Positions 10,110 through 19,704 are shown, numbered from the stretch's first letter. The stretch: DNA of 64,000 nucleotides from Oceanospirillaceae bacterium ASP10-02a (GCA_905182035.1 CAJIZL010000011.1:62001-126000), one strand, 5' to 3'. Translations and numbers: made by a program. The notes: generated by a model from the letters alone, not told the origin.

Positions 10110-10337
10110 ATGGCACGTTTTTTCCGTCGTCGTAAGTACTGTCGTTTCACCGCCGAAGGCGTAACTCAAATCGACTATAAAGATATTGAAGTTTTAAAAG
10201 GCTACGTATCTGAAACTGGCAAGATTGTACCTAGCCGTATTACCGGTACTAAAGCACGCTATCAGCGTCAGCTTTCTACCGCTATCAAGCGCGCTCGTTA
10301 CGTTGCATTGTTGCCATACACTGACGCTCATCAGTAA
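10110..10337 (+). CDS. rpsR: 30S ribosomal protein S18
   Basis: A 75-residue basic protein ([17 protein letters not shown] ... [13 protein letters not shown]-type end) that pairs with S6 on the 30S platform. The ATG at 10110 is chosen over an in-frame TTG two codons upstream because CTGGAGA at 10095-10101 is correctly spaced and the MARFFRRRK start is universal. The sequence has the conserved [25 protein letters not shown] core. It lies 19 bases after the second rpsF stop, as expected of rpsF-rpsR-rplI operons. Confidence 0.97.
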   Translation: MARFFRRRKYCRFTAEGVTQIDYKDIEVLKGYVSETGKIVPSRITGTKARYQRQLSTAIKRARYVALLPYTDAHQ

Positions 10338-10350
10338 GCTGTATTAACAT

Positions 10351-11193
10351 ATGCGCGGACTAGCTCAATACGCCATGCGTGGCAACAAACAAGTAACTAT
10401 GGTTGCAGTGTTGTTTGCTATCATTCCTGTGTTGTTTTGGATAAGTGCAGCACTTGTGGCCTTGGTGATCTTGAGAAAAGGTTATCAAGCTGGAGCTAAT
10501 GTTTTTATGTGGAGCCTATTACCTGCTATAGCTTGGTGGAGTAATGGAGATCCAACACCTGCTTTAACTTTAATAGGTGTGGCAGGTTTGGCTAGCGTTT
10601 TACGCTACAGTGCCAGCTGGGCTTATGTGTTGGTTGCTAGCCTATTGGCTGCAATTGTATCTATGCCTATTTTAGCTAGCTACTTGCAAGATGTAATGGC
10701 GGTTTTTGCCGAAGCTGGAATTCAGCTAGAAGCGCAACAAAATTTGCCAGAAAATATTGATAAAAAGCTACTACAAACCCTCATGGAGGGTGTGTTAGGT
10801 GCCGTACATATGGCTATATTGTTAGCCTGTGTCGTGTTGGCGCGTTGGTGGCAGGCGGCGTTGTATAACCCAGGTGGTTTTCAAACCGAATTTCATCAGT
10901 TGCGTTTGCCGATATGGCTTACGGGAACTCTAGCTTTAGCCGTATTCGGCTTAAGCAGTATTACCGACATGACGCAATGGTTGTTTGTGTTATCAATACC
11001 ATTGCTATTTGCAGGCCTGGCGTTAGTGCATGGACTGATTGAGCAATTAAAATTAGGCCGAGCTTGGCTGATTGCAACCTATTTGGGGTTGCTACTCTCA
11101 AGCGCAGTGGTCTTTACTCTATTAGCATTATTAGCCACCTTGGACAGCGTGTTCAAGTTACGGCAACGTTTGCCAGTTAGGGTAAAAAAATAG
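10351..11193 (+). CDS. DUF2232 membrane protein
   Basis: A 280-residue polytopic membrane protein with about eight hydrophobic segments and a short basic C-terminus ([11 protein letters not shown]). It matches the DUF2232 (YybS-like) family by topology and by its place between rpsR and rplI, where gammaproteobacteria of the Pseudomonas type often carry it. Function unknown. The first ATG at 10351 follows the rpsR stop by 13 bases, suggesting translation from the same mRNA. An alternative start is the ATG nine codons further in. Confidence 0.75.
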   Translation: MRGLAQYAMRGNKQVTMVAVLFAIIPVLFWISAALVALVILRKGYQAGANVFMWSLLPAIAWWSNGDPTPALTLIGVAGLASVLRYSASWAYVLVASLLAAIVSMPILASYLQDVMAVFAEAGIQLEAQQNLPENIDKKLLQTLMEGVLGAVHMAILLACVVLARWWQAALYNPGGFQTEFHQLRLPIWLTGTLALAVFGLSSITDMTQWLFVLSIPLLFAGLALVHGLIEQLKLGRAWLIATYLGLLLSSAVVFTLLALLATLDSVFKLRQRLPVRVKK

Positions 11194-11240
11194 AATTAGA
11201 CTCTTCGTGTATACATGTTGAGCAAACTAAGGAATTAAAC

Positions 11241-11687
11241 ATGAATGTAATTCTTCTTGAAAAAATTGGTAAGTTAGGCGCGCTGGGTGACACTGTTTCA
11301 GTTAAAGCTGGATATGGCCGTAACTTCCTAATCCCAAATGGCAAAGCTGTACCTGCCAACAAAGCTAACGTTGAAGCTTTTGAAGCACGCCGCTCAGAAC
11401 TAGAAGCTGCTGCTGCTGAAAAGCTATCTGCTGCTCAAGCTCGTGCAGATGCGATGGGCAAATTGACTATCACTATTGCTGTTAACGCTGGCGAAGAAGG
11501 TAAGCTGTTTGGTTCTATCGGAACTAACGAAATCGCTGCTGCCCTACTGGAAGCTGGTCATGCCGTTGACAAGACTGAAGTGCGTCTACCTGAAGGTACG
11601 TTGCGTGCATTGGGCGAAACTGCCGTTGCTATCCAACTTCACAGTGATATCACTGTAGAGGTGACTGTAGCGCTTATTGCTGAGTAA
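11241..11687 (+). CDS. rplI: 50S ribosomal protein L9
   Basis: 148 residues, full family length. The N-terminal domain ([19 protein letters not shown], then the signature [16 protein letters not shown] near 30-45) binds 23S rRNA. A connecting helix rich in Ala/Glu (about 45-75) leads to a C-terminal domain with [17 protein letters not shown]9 supports frame maintenance during translation. An AAGGAATT ribosome site precedes the ATG. A strong terminator lies 118 bases past the stop, so dnaB is probably transcribed separately. Confidence 0.97.
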   Translation: MNVILLEKIGKLGALGDTVSVKAGYGRNFLIPNGKAVPANKANVEAFEARRSELEAAAAEKLSAAQARADAMGKLTITIAVNAGEEGKLFGSIGTNEIAAALLEAGHAVDKTEVRLPEGTLRALGETAVAIQLHSDITVEVTVALIAE

Positions 11688-11698
11688 AGTTCCGCACT

Positions 11699-11776
11699 CA
11701 TTATTGCGAGCGTAGCGTAGCAATTCAAGACTTCAGTTAATGCATTGCCACAGGCCTTTGGCCTTCGTAATGACGC
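11699..11776. repeat. REP/MITE-like imperfect palindrome after rplI
   Basis: About 78 bases between rplI and its terminator, containing ATTGC...GCAAT around GAGCGTAGCGTA (11703-11724), then AGGCC TTT GGCCT (11752-11764), with outer ends CATTATTGCGAG and CGTAATGACGC that are rough inverted copies. This is the style of short intergenic palindromic repeats seen in many proteobacteria. I saw no second copy in the window. Confidence 0.6.
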
Positions 11777-11804
11777 AGGCTAAGCACCGTAACAAAGCAA
11801 TCTC

Positions 11805-11831
11805 AAAAAGCCCCAGTAAAGGGGCTTTTTT
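11805..11831 (+). terminator. Rho-independent terminator after rplI
   Basis: A perfect 10-bp stem AAAAAGCCCC / GGGGCTTTTT with an AGTAAA loop, followed by more T. It ends the rpsF-rplI operon. Confidence 0.9.
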
Positions 11832-11888
11832 GTGCCTGTGGTAAAGGTTATCATGGGCCAGTATTCATCTTATTAAATCGACATTTTC

Positions 11889-13283
11889 ATGCTACCAGCT
11901 TCACATTTACTTAAGTCCGACCCTCAACTTGATGCACTTAAGGTGCCTCCTCAGTCGCTAGAGGCTGAGCAGTCTGTGCTAGGCGGTTTGATGTTGGATG
12001 AAATGGCATGGGACCGAGTGTCTGAGGCCGTGGCAGAAGTTGATTTTTACCGTCAAGATCATCGGCTCATCTTCCGTGTAATGACTAAACTGGTAGGCGA
12101 TTCTCGACCTATAGACGTTATTACTTTATCAGAAGAGTTGAGCCGTATAGATGAATTATCCAATGCTGGTGGTCTAAGTTACCTAGGTGAGTTGGCGAAA
12201 AATACTCCGAGTGCGTCAAACATTACCGCTTATGCCAATATTGTCCGTGAAAGGGCTATATTACGTCAGCTCATTGGTGTGGCCAATGACATAGCCGATT
12301 CTGCTTTTCATACAGAAGGCCGTTCTTCTGATGATGTATTGGACGAAGCAGAACGTAAAGTGTTTGAAATCGCTGAGGCACGCCCAAAAGAAGGCGGACC
12401 ACAATATGTTAACCCTATCCTTAAAGGTGCAGTAGAACGCATTGATCAGTTGTTCCGGTCAGACAGTGCAATTACTGGTTTAAGTACGGGCTTTACAGAC
12501 CTAGATAACAAAACTTCAGGCATGCAAAACTCTGATTTGATTATCGTGGCAGGCCGACCGTCAATGGGCAAAACTACCTTTGCCATGAATATTGTCGAAA
12601 ATGCCGCAGTAATTGGCGATGCACCCATACTCGTATTCAGTATGGAAATGCCAGCTGAACAGCTGATGATGCGCATGCTGTCATCCCTTGGCCGTATCGA
12701 CGCCACCCGCATGCGTACGGGTAAACTGGAACAAGATGATTGGCCTAAACTTACAGGTGCGGTAAACTTACTAAAAGATAAGCCGCTCTATATTGATGAC
12801 AGTGCGGGCTTAAGCCCAACCGAAATACGCACTAGGGCAAGGCGAATTGCCCGTGAACACGGCAGTATTGGCATGATCATGATTGACTATCTTCAGCTGA
12901 TGCAGATTAAAGGCCACACCGAAGGTCGCACCGCGGAAATTTCAGAAATTTCACGTTCTTTGAAAGCCCTAGCGAAGGAACTTAAGTGCCCGGTGATAGC
13001 GCTGTCACAGCTTAATCGTAGTTTGGAAAATCGCCCCAACAAACGGCCAGTAAACTCAGACTTACGTGAATCTGGTGCCATCGAGCAAGATGCTGACCTC
13101 ATTATGTTCATCTACCGTGATGAAGTCTACAATGAAGACAGTGAAGATAAAGGCAAGGCCGAAATCATCATTGGTAAGCAACGTAATGGCCCTATTGGCA
13201 CCTCGCGCTTAGCCTTCATTGGTAAATACACCCGTTTTGAAGACCTCGTACATAGCTATGATGGCTATGATGACGTGGAATAA
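11889..13283 (+). CDS. dnaB: Replicative DNA helicase DnaB
   Basis: A 464-residue hexameric 5'-3' helicase of the replisome. The N-terminal primase-interacting domain covers about 20-120 (VPPQSLEAEQSVLGGLML is the usual opening). The RecA-like motor follows, with Walker A AGRPSMGKTTFAMN near 222, Walker B MIMIDYLQLM near 330, and the arginine-rich ending GKQRNGPIGTSRLAF. No intein interrupts the motor domain. The rplI-dnaB order is classical. The downstream gene starts 34 bases after the stop. Confidence 0.97.
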   Translation: MLPASHLLKSDPQLDALKVPPQSLEAEQSVLGGLMLDEMAWDRVSEAVAEVDFYRQDHRLIFRVMTKLVGDSRPIDVITLSEELSRIDELSNAGGLSYLGELAKNTPSASNITAYANIVRERAILRQLIGVANDIADSAFHTEGRSSDDVLDEAERKVFEIAEARPKEGGPQYVNPILKGAVERIDQLFRSDSAITGLSTGFTDLDNKTSGMQNSDLIIVAGRPSMGKTTFAMNIVENAAVIGDAPILVFSMEMPAEQLMMRMLSSLGRIDATRMRTGKLEQDDWPKLTGAVNLLKDKPLYIDDSAGLSPTEIRTRARRIAREHGSIGMIMIDYLQLMQIKGHTEGRTAEISEISRSLKALAKELKCPVIALSQLNRSLENRPNKRPVNSDLRESGAIEQDADLIMFIYRDEVYNEDSEDKGKAEIIIGKQRNGPIGTSRLAFIGKYTRFEDLVHSYDGYDDVE

Positions 13284-13317
13284 CCTAAGTTACGGCATAA
13301 CCTGTATAGGTAAGACG

Positions 13318-13911
13318 ATGAGTGACTGGTTTAATGATGAAAAAACTCAAGTCGATATGGGCGTTAGCGCCTCTTTGCTAAACCACTTACCTATTGGCTA
13401 TGAATTAATTACTACGGCAAATGACTTGCGTTTGTATGGCGATCACAACATCGATTTAATGGAATCCTTGCACTTGGCTGGCGGGCATTGGGATCCAGAC
13501 TTACTGGCCTATAGCATACCCCTAGGGCGTCACGCCCAGCTTGAACATGCCCTTAAGCACTTCACGCAACAGCAACAAGGTATGGCTGATACCATGAGTA
13601 TTTTGGCGAGGCACATGGCGCCTGACCAACATCAGGTTGAACAACAGCGACGCAAGAAAGCGGTGGATCAGCGTATTAAAATTATCGTCGGTCGTTACCA
13701 TGCAGGGGACTTGCTCAAAGGTCATGAAATTCTCAGTTTAGGCAAGCATTGGCAAGAATTTCCGGGGTTGCAATGGCAAGTAGTAGATAAAGCCAAGTGT
13801 GTTACCTGTAATAAATTTTCCCGGGTATCCTCCACCCAGACATGTCAGCAGTGCGCTGCCAAAGACAGTGGCCTTGAGCCTATTACCTACTGCTACGCCT
13901 ACTTCGACTAA
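13318..13911 (+). CDS. Hypothetical protein with C-terminal zinc-ribbon-like cysteines
   Basis: A 197-residue protein I do not recognise. The ATG at 13318 is preferred over an upstream GTG at 13219 because the longer form would overlap dnaB by 65 bases, and TAGGTAAGA gives a ribosome site. The N-terminal half is acidic; the middle (about 75-125) is Gln/His-rich and helical; the C-terminus has CVTCNKF ... CQQC, four cysteines spaced like a small zinc ribbon. Its place directly after dnaB, and its codon use like its neighbours, suggest a real, co-transcribed gene. Confidence 0.7.
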   Translation: MSDWFNDEKTQVDMGVSASLLNHLPIGYELITTANDLRLYGDHNIDLMESLHLAGGHWDPDLLAYSIPLGRHAQLEHALKHFTQQQQGMADTMSILARHMAPDQHQVEQQRRKKAVDQRIKIIVGRYHAGDLLKGHEILSLGKHWQEFPGLQWQVVDKAKCVTCNKFSRVSSTQTCQQCAAKDSGLEPITYCYAYFD

Positions 13912-13983
13912 CGCTTTTCAAGAGGGTCAGTGCATCCTGAAAATATGTAGCTAGGGTTGTTGCATGATGAGGCTAAAGTACAG

Positions 13984-14012
13984 AACTAGGTAATGCTCCT
14001 AGTTTTCTATTT
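13984..14012 (+). terminator. Probable terminator after the dnaB unit
   Basis: AACTAGG (13984-13990) and CCTAGTT (13998-14004) form a perfect 7-bp stem with a 7-base loop, followed by a T-rich stretch (TTCTATTTTG). It suits the end of the dnaB-hypothetical transcript. The rest of 13912-14194 holds no gene that I can see. Confidence 0.55.
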
Positions 14013-14110
14013 TGACAAATGTGATGCTAACCTGTGCCTTAATCGGCTTCAACAATCATCAAAGTAGCTCTTTTGTTACACAGTGGTAGTTTGGTTCCAT
14101 ATATTGCGAC

Positions 14111-14128
14111 TGTCTGATATTTCAGACA
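14111..14128. repeat. Short perfect inverted repeat
   Basis: TGTCTGA TATT TCAGACA, 7-bp arms with a 4-base centre, in the non-coding stretch upstream of the convergent thioesterase end. It could be a small hairpin or a regulator site; no T run follows. Confidence 0.5.
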
Positions 14129-14194
14129 TTATGAAACCATGAGATTTAATGTGTCTTGAGATGGTTTATATGGGTAACTAGTAGAGCATATAGG

Positions 14195-14623
14195 TCATTG
14201 CAAACGCAGCGCAGCAATCAAAGATACGGGCGCCCGCGTGGGTTTTTGACGCTGGTAGTTAAAGCAGGCCATGTTGGTTTCGCCAAGGGCAATAACTTGG
14301 TCGGTCTGGTCGTCTGTGAGTTTATATACTAAGGTGAATCGCGCTTTGCCCACCTCTCGTGCACCTAGTGTTAACGTAAGGAATTGATGTAAGTGTGCTT
14401 GCTTAAGGTACTCAATATTAGTGCCTGTCATAATGAGACCGCAGCCACCAACATCGTGCTCGCTGAGGTTATGGTGACTAAGCCATAGCACTCTAACTTC
14501 GTGAAAATAGCTCAGAATACGGTCATTACCCAGATGGTTGCCATAATTTAAATCTGCCACTCTTACTTGAAGGTTACAAGCAAATAACACAGTAAAGTTA
14601 GGGTCTATTTTAGCTTGTGGCAT
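14195..14623 (-). CDS. Acyl-CoA thioesterase, 4HBT/hotdog family
   Basis: A 142-residue single hotdog-fold protein. RVADLNYGNHLGNDRILSYFHEVRV near residue 23 corresponds to the 4HBT active-site region (D/N-H-x-N pattern before the central helix), and EYLKQAHLHQFLTLTLGAREVGK is the following strand pair. Such enzymes hydrolyse acyl-CoA thioesters; the acyl group is unknown. Its start overlaps the end of bioA by 14 bases, so the two are translationally coupled. This could hint at a role with pimeloyl or other acyl-CoA, but that is only inference. Confidence 0.75.
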   Translation of the reverse strand: MPQAKIDPNFTVLFACNLQVRVADLNYGNHLGNDRILSYFHEVRVLWLSHHNLSEHDVGGCGLIMTGTNIEYLKQAHLHQFLTLTLGAREVGKARFTLVYKLTDDQTDQVIALGETNMACFNYQRQKPTRAPVSLIAALRLQ

Positions 14624-15914
14624 GGTGCTGCCTAAAATAGCGCTCCAGCACGCTTAACATCCCGCTACACAGCAGAGCTAAGTCTTGTGGGCTCATTACG
14701 TAGGGGGGCATTACGTAAACCAGTTTGCCAAATGGCCGCACCCATATGCCTTCTTCTACGAACATCTTTTGAATGATGCCCAGATCTACGGCTTGTGTGA
14801 CTTCTATTACGCCAATGGCACCTAATACTCGCACATCCTCAACATAGGGTAGGGCTTTGGCTGGTTGTAATAGGATGTTAAGGCCTTTATTTAAACCATT
14901 GACCTGACTTTTCCAATCGCTGCGTTCCAGCAAGTCTAAACTAGCGTTGGCCACGGCACAGGCCAAAGGGTTGGCCATAAACGTTGGTCCATGCATAAAG
15001 CAACTGGCTTCACCACGTGAAATACTGGTGGCAATTTCGGCCGTGGTTAAGGTTGCAGCAAAGCTCATGGTGCCGCCAGTAATGGCTTTGCCTAGACACA
15101 TGATATCGGGCTTAACTTGGGCATGGTCGCAGGCGAACAACGCACCACTGCGACCAAACCCTGTGGCAATTTCGTCGGCGATTAAGAGAATGTTATATTG
15201 CTTGCAGAGGTCTGCTGCACCTTTTAGCCATTCAGGGCTATAAAAACGCATACCACCCGCACCTTGCACGATAGGCTCCAAGATTAAAGCAGCAATTTCG
15301 TTTTGGTACTTGCACATTTTGTCTTCAAGTTCTGCTAAGTCGCCATCTATTAATGGGCGATCAAAGCCCATCGGTGGGGCGTCAACAAAATGATGTTGCG
15401 GTAATACGCTGGCAAATAGTGAGTGCATGCCGTTAATTGGATCACACACTGCCATAGCACCAAAGGTATCGCCATGATAACCATTGCGTATAGTGAGCAT
15501 GCGGTTTTTGTTGGCTTGTGTCTTGGAGTGCCAGTATTGTAGGGCCATTTTTATGGCCACTTCCACGGCCACAGAACCTGAATCTGAAAAAAATACCTTA
15601 TCTAAGCCTGCAGGTGTGAGATCCACTAATCGGTTAGCGAGGGTTACTGCAGGTTCGTGCGTAATACCACCAAACATCACATGAGACATATCAGAGATTT
15701 GCAGTTTCATAGCCTCGTTGAGATGAGGATGATTGTAGCCATGCACCGCACACCACCAAGAAGCCATGCCATCGATTAACTCTTGGCCATTGGCTAAGGT
15801 CAATCGCACACCGCTGGCGCCAACAACAGGGTAAGAGGGCGGAGGGTTATCCATGGAGGCATAAGGGTGCCATACGTACTGTTGGTCTAAGGCTATGAGT
15901 TGTTCAGGAGTCAT
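14610..15914 (-). CDS. bioA: Adenosylmethionine-8-amino-7-oxononanoate aminotransferase
   Basis: A 434-residue class III PLP aminotransferase that turns KAPA into DAPA in biotin synthesis, using SAM as amino donor. BioA-specific features are the start DQQYVWHPYASMDNPPPSYPV and the substrate-site WWCAVHGYNHP near 53. The PLP motif LLIADEIATGFGRSG is near 241-255 and the Schiff-base lysine is in CLGKAITGG near 272-280. No other bio gene is in the window. The thioesterase follows with overlapping ends. Confidence 0.95.
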   Translation of the reverse strand: MTPEQLIALDQQYVWHPYASMDNPPPSYPVVGASGVRLTLANGQELIDGMASWWCAVHGYNHPHLNEAMKLQISDMSHVMFGGITHEPAVTLANRLVDLTPAGLDKVFFSDSGSVAVEVAIKMALQYWHSKTQANKNRMLTIRNGYHGDTFGAMAVCDPINGMHSLFASVLPQHHFVDAPPMGFDRPLIDGDLAELEDKMCKYQNEIAALILEPIVQGAGGMRFYSPEWLKGAADLCKQYNILLIADEIATGFGRSGALFACDHAQVKPDIMCLGKAITGGTMSFAATLTTAEIATSISRGEASCFMHGPTFMANPLACAVANASLDLLERSDWKSQVNGLNKGLNILLQPAKALPYVEDVRVLGAIGVIEVTQAVDLGIIQKMFVEEGIWVRPFGKLVYVMPPYVMSPQDLALLCSGMLSVLERYFRQHHATS

Positions 15915-15966
15915 AAGTGTTAAATGTTGTCTCTAATTAGTAACATATTAGCATAGCTAAGTAATG

Positions 15967-16668
15967 TTATTGGTTGATTTCAATCACTTCTATTTGATCA
16001 AAACGCACTTTCCAGCGTAGGTTGATATCGGCAATGTTACAGCCATAAATACGTTCAGGGTCCTGCTGATATGCTGGCCTAGGGTCGTGTAGTAAAACTT
16101 GCTCAATGAGTTCTGAGAGTTCTGGTCTGCTGGTTAAAGCCTGCTGGGCTTGTTCGCTATAATAAATGGGTAGTTGGAGAACTTGGTCATCACTGGCGAA
16201 GCCGCTTTTGGCATCTGCTATAGATTCTACCCAAGGTAGGTAAGGCTTAATGTCTAGGATTGGGGTCTGATCGATTAAATCTGCTCCAGACACGTGGAGG
16301 ATAACGCCGTTTCTAGTATCAATGGACTCAAGTTTTACTAATGATAACCCCAGAGGATTGGGCCTAAAAGTAGACCGGGTGGCAAATATACCAAGCTTTT
16401 TATTGCCACCTAATCTTGGTGGCCGTACTTTGGGCTTCCAGCCTTGTTGCGCTGTTTGATGAAATACAAAGGTCAGCCAAATATGAGAGAACTCCTCTAG
16501 TCCAGCAACTGTATCGGCTTGGTTATAAGGTGAGTGGAGTTGTACTTGGGCTAAAGCAGCAGGCACGAGGCCAGGTTGGCGAGGGGCGGCAAATTTTTCC
16601 TTAAAGCATGAGTGAATTATACCTATTGGTGTTACTTCAAAGAGCTGTGAGTTTGTGGGTATTGGCAT
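15967..16668 (-). CDS. trmO: tRNA (N6-threonylcarbamoyladenosine-37) methyltransferase TrmO
   Basis: 233 residues from the ATG at 16668; a TTG 13 codons upstream is possible but has no family support. TrmO (TsaA/YaeB) adds a methyl group from SAM to t6A37 in tRNA-Thr. Seen are the PIGIIHSCFKEKFAAPRQPG start, the GLEEFSHIWLTFVFH block, and the invariant ATRSTFRPNPLGLSLVKLE, which binds SAM in a beta-barrel fold. The C-terminal DPRPAYQQDPERIYG is also typical. Full length. Confidence 0.92.
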   Translation of the reverse strand: MPIPTNSQLFEVTPIGIIHSCFKEKFAAPRQPGLVPAALAQVQLHSPYNQADTVAGLEEFSHIWLTFVFHQTAQQGWKPKVRPPRLGGNKKLGIFATRSTFRPNPLGLSLVKLESIDTRNGVILHVSGADLIDQTPILDIKPYLPWVESIADAKSGFASDDQVLQLPIYYSEQAQQALTSRPELSELIEQVLLHDPRPAYQQDPERIYGCNIADINLRWKVRFDQIEVIEINQ

Positions 16669-16760
16669 GATTAGATGATTTATTCGCGGTATTTTGGCTG
16701 ACGCCAAGGTTTAAGCTAGATACAATAGCGTTAGTTTAATCGTCTCGTTTAGGAAAATAT

Positions 16761-17066
16761 ATGGCTCGCAAGCCCTACGTCAAAGCTAAGGCCCTGCAAG
16801 GTCGAGGACATCTTCAATCGGTTGCCACCGATGGACCCCATGTTGAATGGTTGGGAATGCCAGAATACTACATCCACACCTTAGTGATTGCTGAACAAGA
16901 GTATGCCTACTTTTCTGCAAACAAAGCCCTTGAGTTTGAGGTGGGTGCGTATGTTTGTTTCCGTGCCCGGGAATCTAAAAACGGTTTCTACATCGAAAAA
17001 CGTTCATTAGGTATCGCCATCGACCCTGCAGAGTACATGCGGCAGCTTGAGTCTGGCAACGAATGA
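16761..17066 (+). CDS. Hypothetical protein
   Basis: A 101-residue, slightly basic protein with no motif I can name. It begins with a Lys-rich stretch (MARKPYVKAKALQGRG), has no membrane segment, and its middle alternates strands (EYYIHTLVIAEQEYAYF, VGAYVCFRARESKNGFYIEK), suggesting a small beta protein. It ends by overlapping the next gene by four bases (ATGA), so it is co-translated with the FAD oxidoreductase and may work with it. Confidence 0.65.
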   Translation: MARKPYVKAKALQGRGHLQSVATDGPHVEWLGMPEYYIHTLVIAEQEYAYFSANKALEFEVGAYVCFRARESKNGFYIEKRSLGIAIDPAEYMRQLESGNE

Positions 17067-18388
17067 ACAGTAAGGTGTTCTCACCATTACCCGTAAATGA
17101 TCAGGCCTGTGGTTGGACACAGGCGCTACCCTCACGCCAGGCCAATGCCAGCTTACAAGACGAACACATAGCGGATTTTGTTATTGTTGGCGCTGGTTAT
17201 ACAGGTTTGTCGGCAGCTAGAAAATTTGCCCAGCTTAATCCTAATGCTAAAATCATCATTATTGACGCTCAGCGAGCTGGAGAAGGTGCGAGTGCGCGTA
17301 ACTCTGGCTATCTGGTTGATTCAACCCTTAACGATGGTCATATGTCTGATACGGGTCTACAACAATACCGTGAAAAGTATGCCCTAAATAAAGCAGGTGT
17401 AGATTGTGTTAGTCGGCTAGTCAATGAATATCAAATAGATTGTGATTGGGATGCGAGTGGAAAATTTCATGCCACGGCAGTGCCCGCACATGAACCTAAG
17501 TTGCAGCGCTTTAGTGAGTTGCTGCAAGAGCTGGAACTGGAGCATCGTCTGATCTCAGGTGCTGAGTTGAAGCAGCGGCTAGGTACTGGTTATTATACCC
17601 AAGCCTTGTGGACAGCTGGCGGTATTATGTTGCAGCCCGCCAAGCTAGCTCGTGCATACATATCTCTGTTGCCAGACAATGTGACCCTCTATGAAAACAG
17701 CCCAGTTTTAACATGGCGCAAACAAGGCGCAGATTTTTTAGTTTCAACACCAATGGGACAAGTTAAAACCCCCAAATTATTGATGGCTGTTAATGGTTTT
17801 ATGGCCAGTGCTGGGTTGAAGCGTAAGCGCGCGTTTCCACTCACCTTAACAGCTAGTATGACGCGGCCGCTAAATGATTCTGAATATGCGTCTATAGGCA
17901 GCCCTAGTGCATGGGGCTTGCTGTCTGCGCAAGCTATGGGTGCTACCGTCCGCTTAACTCAGGATCGGCGCATTATGGTGCGTAATACTGCTGAAGTCTG
18001 GCCAGCCATGAACATGTCGGCCAGTCAGCTTAACCAACGTAAGCGCATTCACCTGCGTGGCCTCAAGCGCCGTTTTCCAGAATTAGGCACTGACCTCTTT
18101 GATAGCTGTTGGGCCGGTGTCACCTGCATTAGTGGCAATAATGGCCAAGTGTTTGACCAATTAGAGTCAAAATTGTTAGTGGCTGGTTGTTACAACGGTG
18201 GTGGCATTGGCTTGGCCACCTTATTTGGCGAACAAATGGCCTACCGAGCTAGCGGTCATATGACCGATGCGATCGCCATGATTCAAGCACGGCCAAAGCC
18301 TAACCGATTACCTCCCCAGCCTATCTTGAGGTGGGGTGTGCGATTACGTTTAATACGCGATAGCTTTATTGCTCGTAAAGAAAATTAA
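17063..18388 (+). CDS. FAD-dependent amine/amino-acid oxidoreductase (DAO family)
   Basis: 441 residues with the N-terminal dinucleotide motif FVIVGAGYTGLSAARKFA near 38, the following IIIIDAQRAGEGASARNSG typical of gamma-glutamylputrescine oxidase (PuuB)-like proteins, and the closing GCYNGGGIGLATLFGEQMA near 374 that contacts FAD. Such enzymes oxidise secondary or primary amines to imines/aldehydes with release of H2O2 or electron transfer. The exact substrate is not evident. It is coupled to the small upstream gene; no puu genes are present, so I do not assign PuuB. Confidence 0.82.
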   Translation: MNSKVFSPLPVNDQACGWTQALPSRQANASLQDEHIADFVIVGAGYTGLSAARKFAQLNPNAKIIIIDAQRAGEGASARNSGYLVDSTLNDGHMSDTGLQQYREKYALNKAGVDCVSRLVNEYQIDCDWDASGKFHATAVPAHEPKLQRFSELLQELELEHRLISGAELKQRLGTGYYTQALWTAGGIMLQPAKLARAYISLLPDNVTLYENSPVLTWRKQGADFLVSTPMGQVKTPKLLMAVNGFMASAGLKRKRAFPLTLTASMTRPLNDSEYASIGSPSAWGLLSAQAMGATVRLTQDRRIMVRNTAEVWPAMNMSASQLNQRKRIHLRGLKRRFPELGTDLFDSCWAGVTCISGNNGQVFDQLESKLLVAGCYNGGGIGLATLFGEQMAYRASGHMTDAIAMIQARPKPNRLPPQPILRWGVRLRLIRDSFIARKEN

Positions 18389-18435
18389 GCCACACTGTTA
18401 ACTAAATCTATTAACCAATCTACTAATTAGCACTA

Positions 18436-19704
18436 TTAAATAGTGTGCTTGGGCCTGTTCAAAGCGCTGGCTAACAGAGTGGGGTTTAGTGGCATGACTT
18501 TTTTGGGCTTGGACAACGCTACGATGGTTGCTATCACCTCAGCTAATGCGCTTGGACAAATATGGTTGGGTGAGATTACAGTGGCTTGACCGGTGCGCTC
18601 TAAATCGGCGGCATTGGCAAACTGATCTGTTGAAAACGGCAGTATGATTTGGTGTACACCCAAGCCTAATGCCTCCTGAACACTATTGTTACCGCCATGA
18701 TGTATGATTAGATCGCACCCACGCAATAGACCGACCTGCGGCAAGCTTGGTTCAATCAACCAGCCCTGGGGTAAAGGTTCAAATACTGACACAGGGTTTG
18801 CACCAATGGCCATAGCCACCCGTACGCCAGCCTGTTGAAGTGCTTCTGATATTTTGCTCAATACGTCTGCCCGATGTGACAAGAAAGTGCCTAGGGCAAC
18901 ATAAACTAGTGGCCTTTCATCCACCTGATCAAGCCAGTGGCGGTATGGCTCTGCAAGTGCTTCGTCACGTATTAGTGGTCCAATAAAATGGTGATGTGCG
19001 GGCAAGTGTTCCAGGCGGCCAATAGCGTGATACGGCTTTAGGCTATTATAGAGTACCCGCTCACCGTGGACACGAAAGGCATCCTTAACGGGTTTCATAG
19101 TGGGTGCAATCACAGATAGTGCCGCATTCCAGCGGTCGGTAAACGTTGTGGTCACACGGTCTGTAATGTGTTCTTGTTGCGTTAGCAGGTCCGGATCAGG
19201 CTGCATGCACCCCGGCCAAGCCGCAGGAATGCCATAACGTTCATTACCTACGGGCAGTTGACTGGGATGGCCAGGTACAAGGGTGGTGAATGTTCTACCT
19301 GTTGCATATACGCCCAAAGTTGAACCAAAAGAAACATGGTCAACCAAAATGTCATCAGGGTTTATTTGTTCACACAGCAGCGCAATTTGCCTTGCCACCT
19401 GCACTGGCTCCCAGAGTAAATCTTTTTCTCTATCTAGTGCCTGGCAGCGAATTGTTGCTAAAGCACCTTCTCGAGTGGCGCTCAAAAAGCGCTTGATGGC
19501 GGGATTTTGACTGACAATGCCACTATTGGCTCCTTGGCTTAATTGTAGCAAGGTCCATTCAAACCCCTCTGCTTTCACACGGGGTGCCATACTCGTTCCC
19601 GTGGCAAAGATAACGCGTTTGCCTGCTAGCTTAGCGGCACGGGCAACTACAGCCAAAGGGCTGTAGTGGGAAATGAAATCAGGACTAATGACCAGCAAAG
19701 TCAT
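18436..19704 (-). CDS. UDP-glycosyltransferase-like (GT1, YjiC/MGT type)
   Basis: A 422-residue GT-B protein. The N-terminal acceptor domain begins MTLLVISPDFISHYSPL. The C-terminal donor domain carries LIHHGGNNSVQEALGLGVHQ near 343-362 and PFSTDQFANAADLERTG, equivalent to the HGG...P...DQ..NA signature of GT1 enzymes acting on lipids, antibiotics or flavonoids. It follows the HEAT-GT4 gene with a four-base overlap, so both probably modify the same molecule or glycoconjugate. Donor and acceptor cannot be deduced. Confidence 0.8.
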   Translation of the reverse strand: MTLLVISPDFISHYSPLAVVARAAKLAGKRVIFATGTSMAPRVKAEGFEWTLLQLSQGANSGIVSQNPAIKRFLSATREGALATIRCQALDREKDLLWEPVQVARQIALLCEQINPDDILVDHVSFGSTLGVYATGRTFTTLVPGHPSQLPVGNERYGIPAAWPGCMQPDPDLLTQQEHITDRVTTTFTDRWNAALSVIAPTMKPVKDAFRVHGERVLYNSLKPYHAIGRLEHLPAHHHFIGPLIRDEALAEPYRHWLDQVDERPLVYVALGTFLSHRADVLSKISEALQQAGVRVAMAIGANPVSVFEPLPQGWLIEPSLPQVGLLRGCDLIIHHGGNNSVQEALGLGVHQIILPFSTDQFANAADLERTGQATVISPNHICPSALAEVIATIVALSKPKKVMPLNPTLLASALNRPKHTI

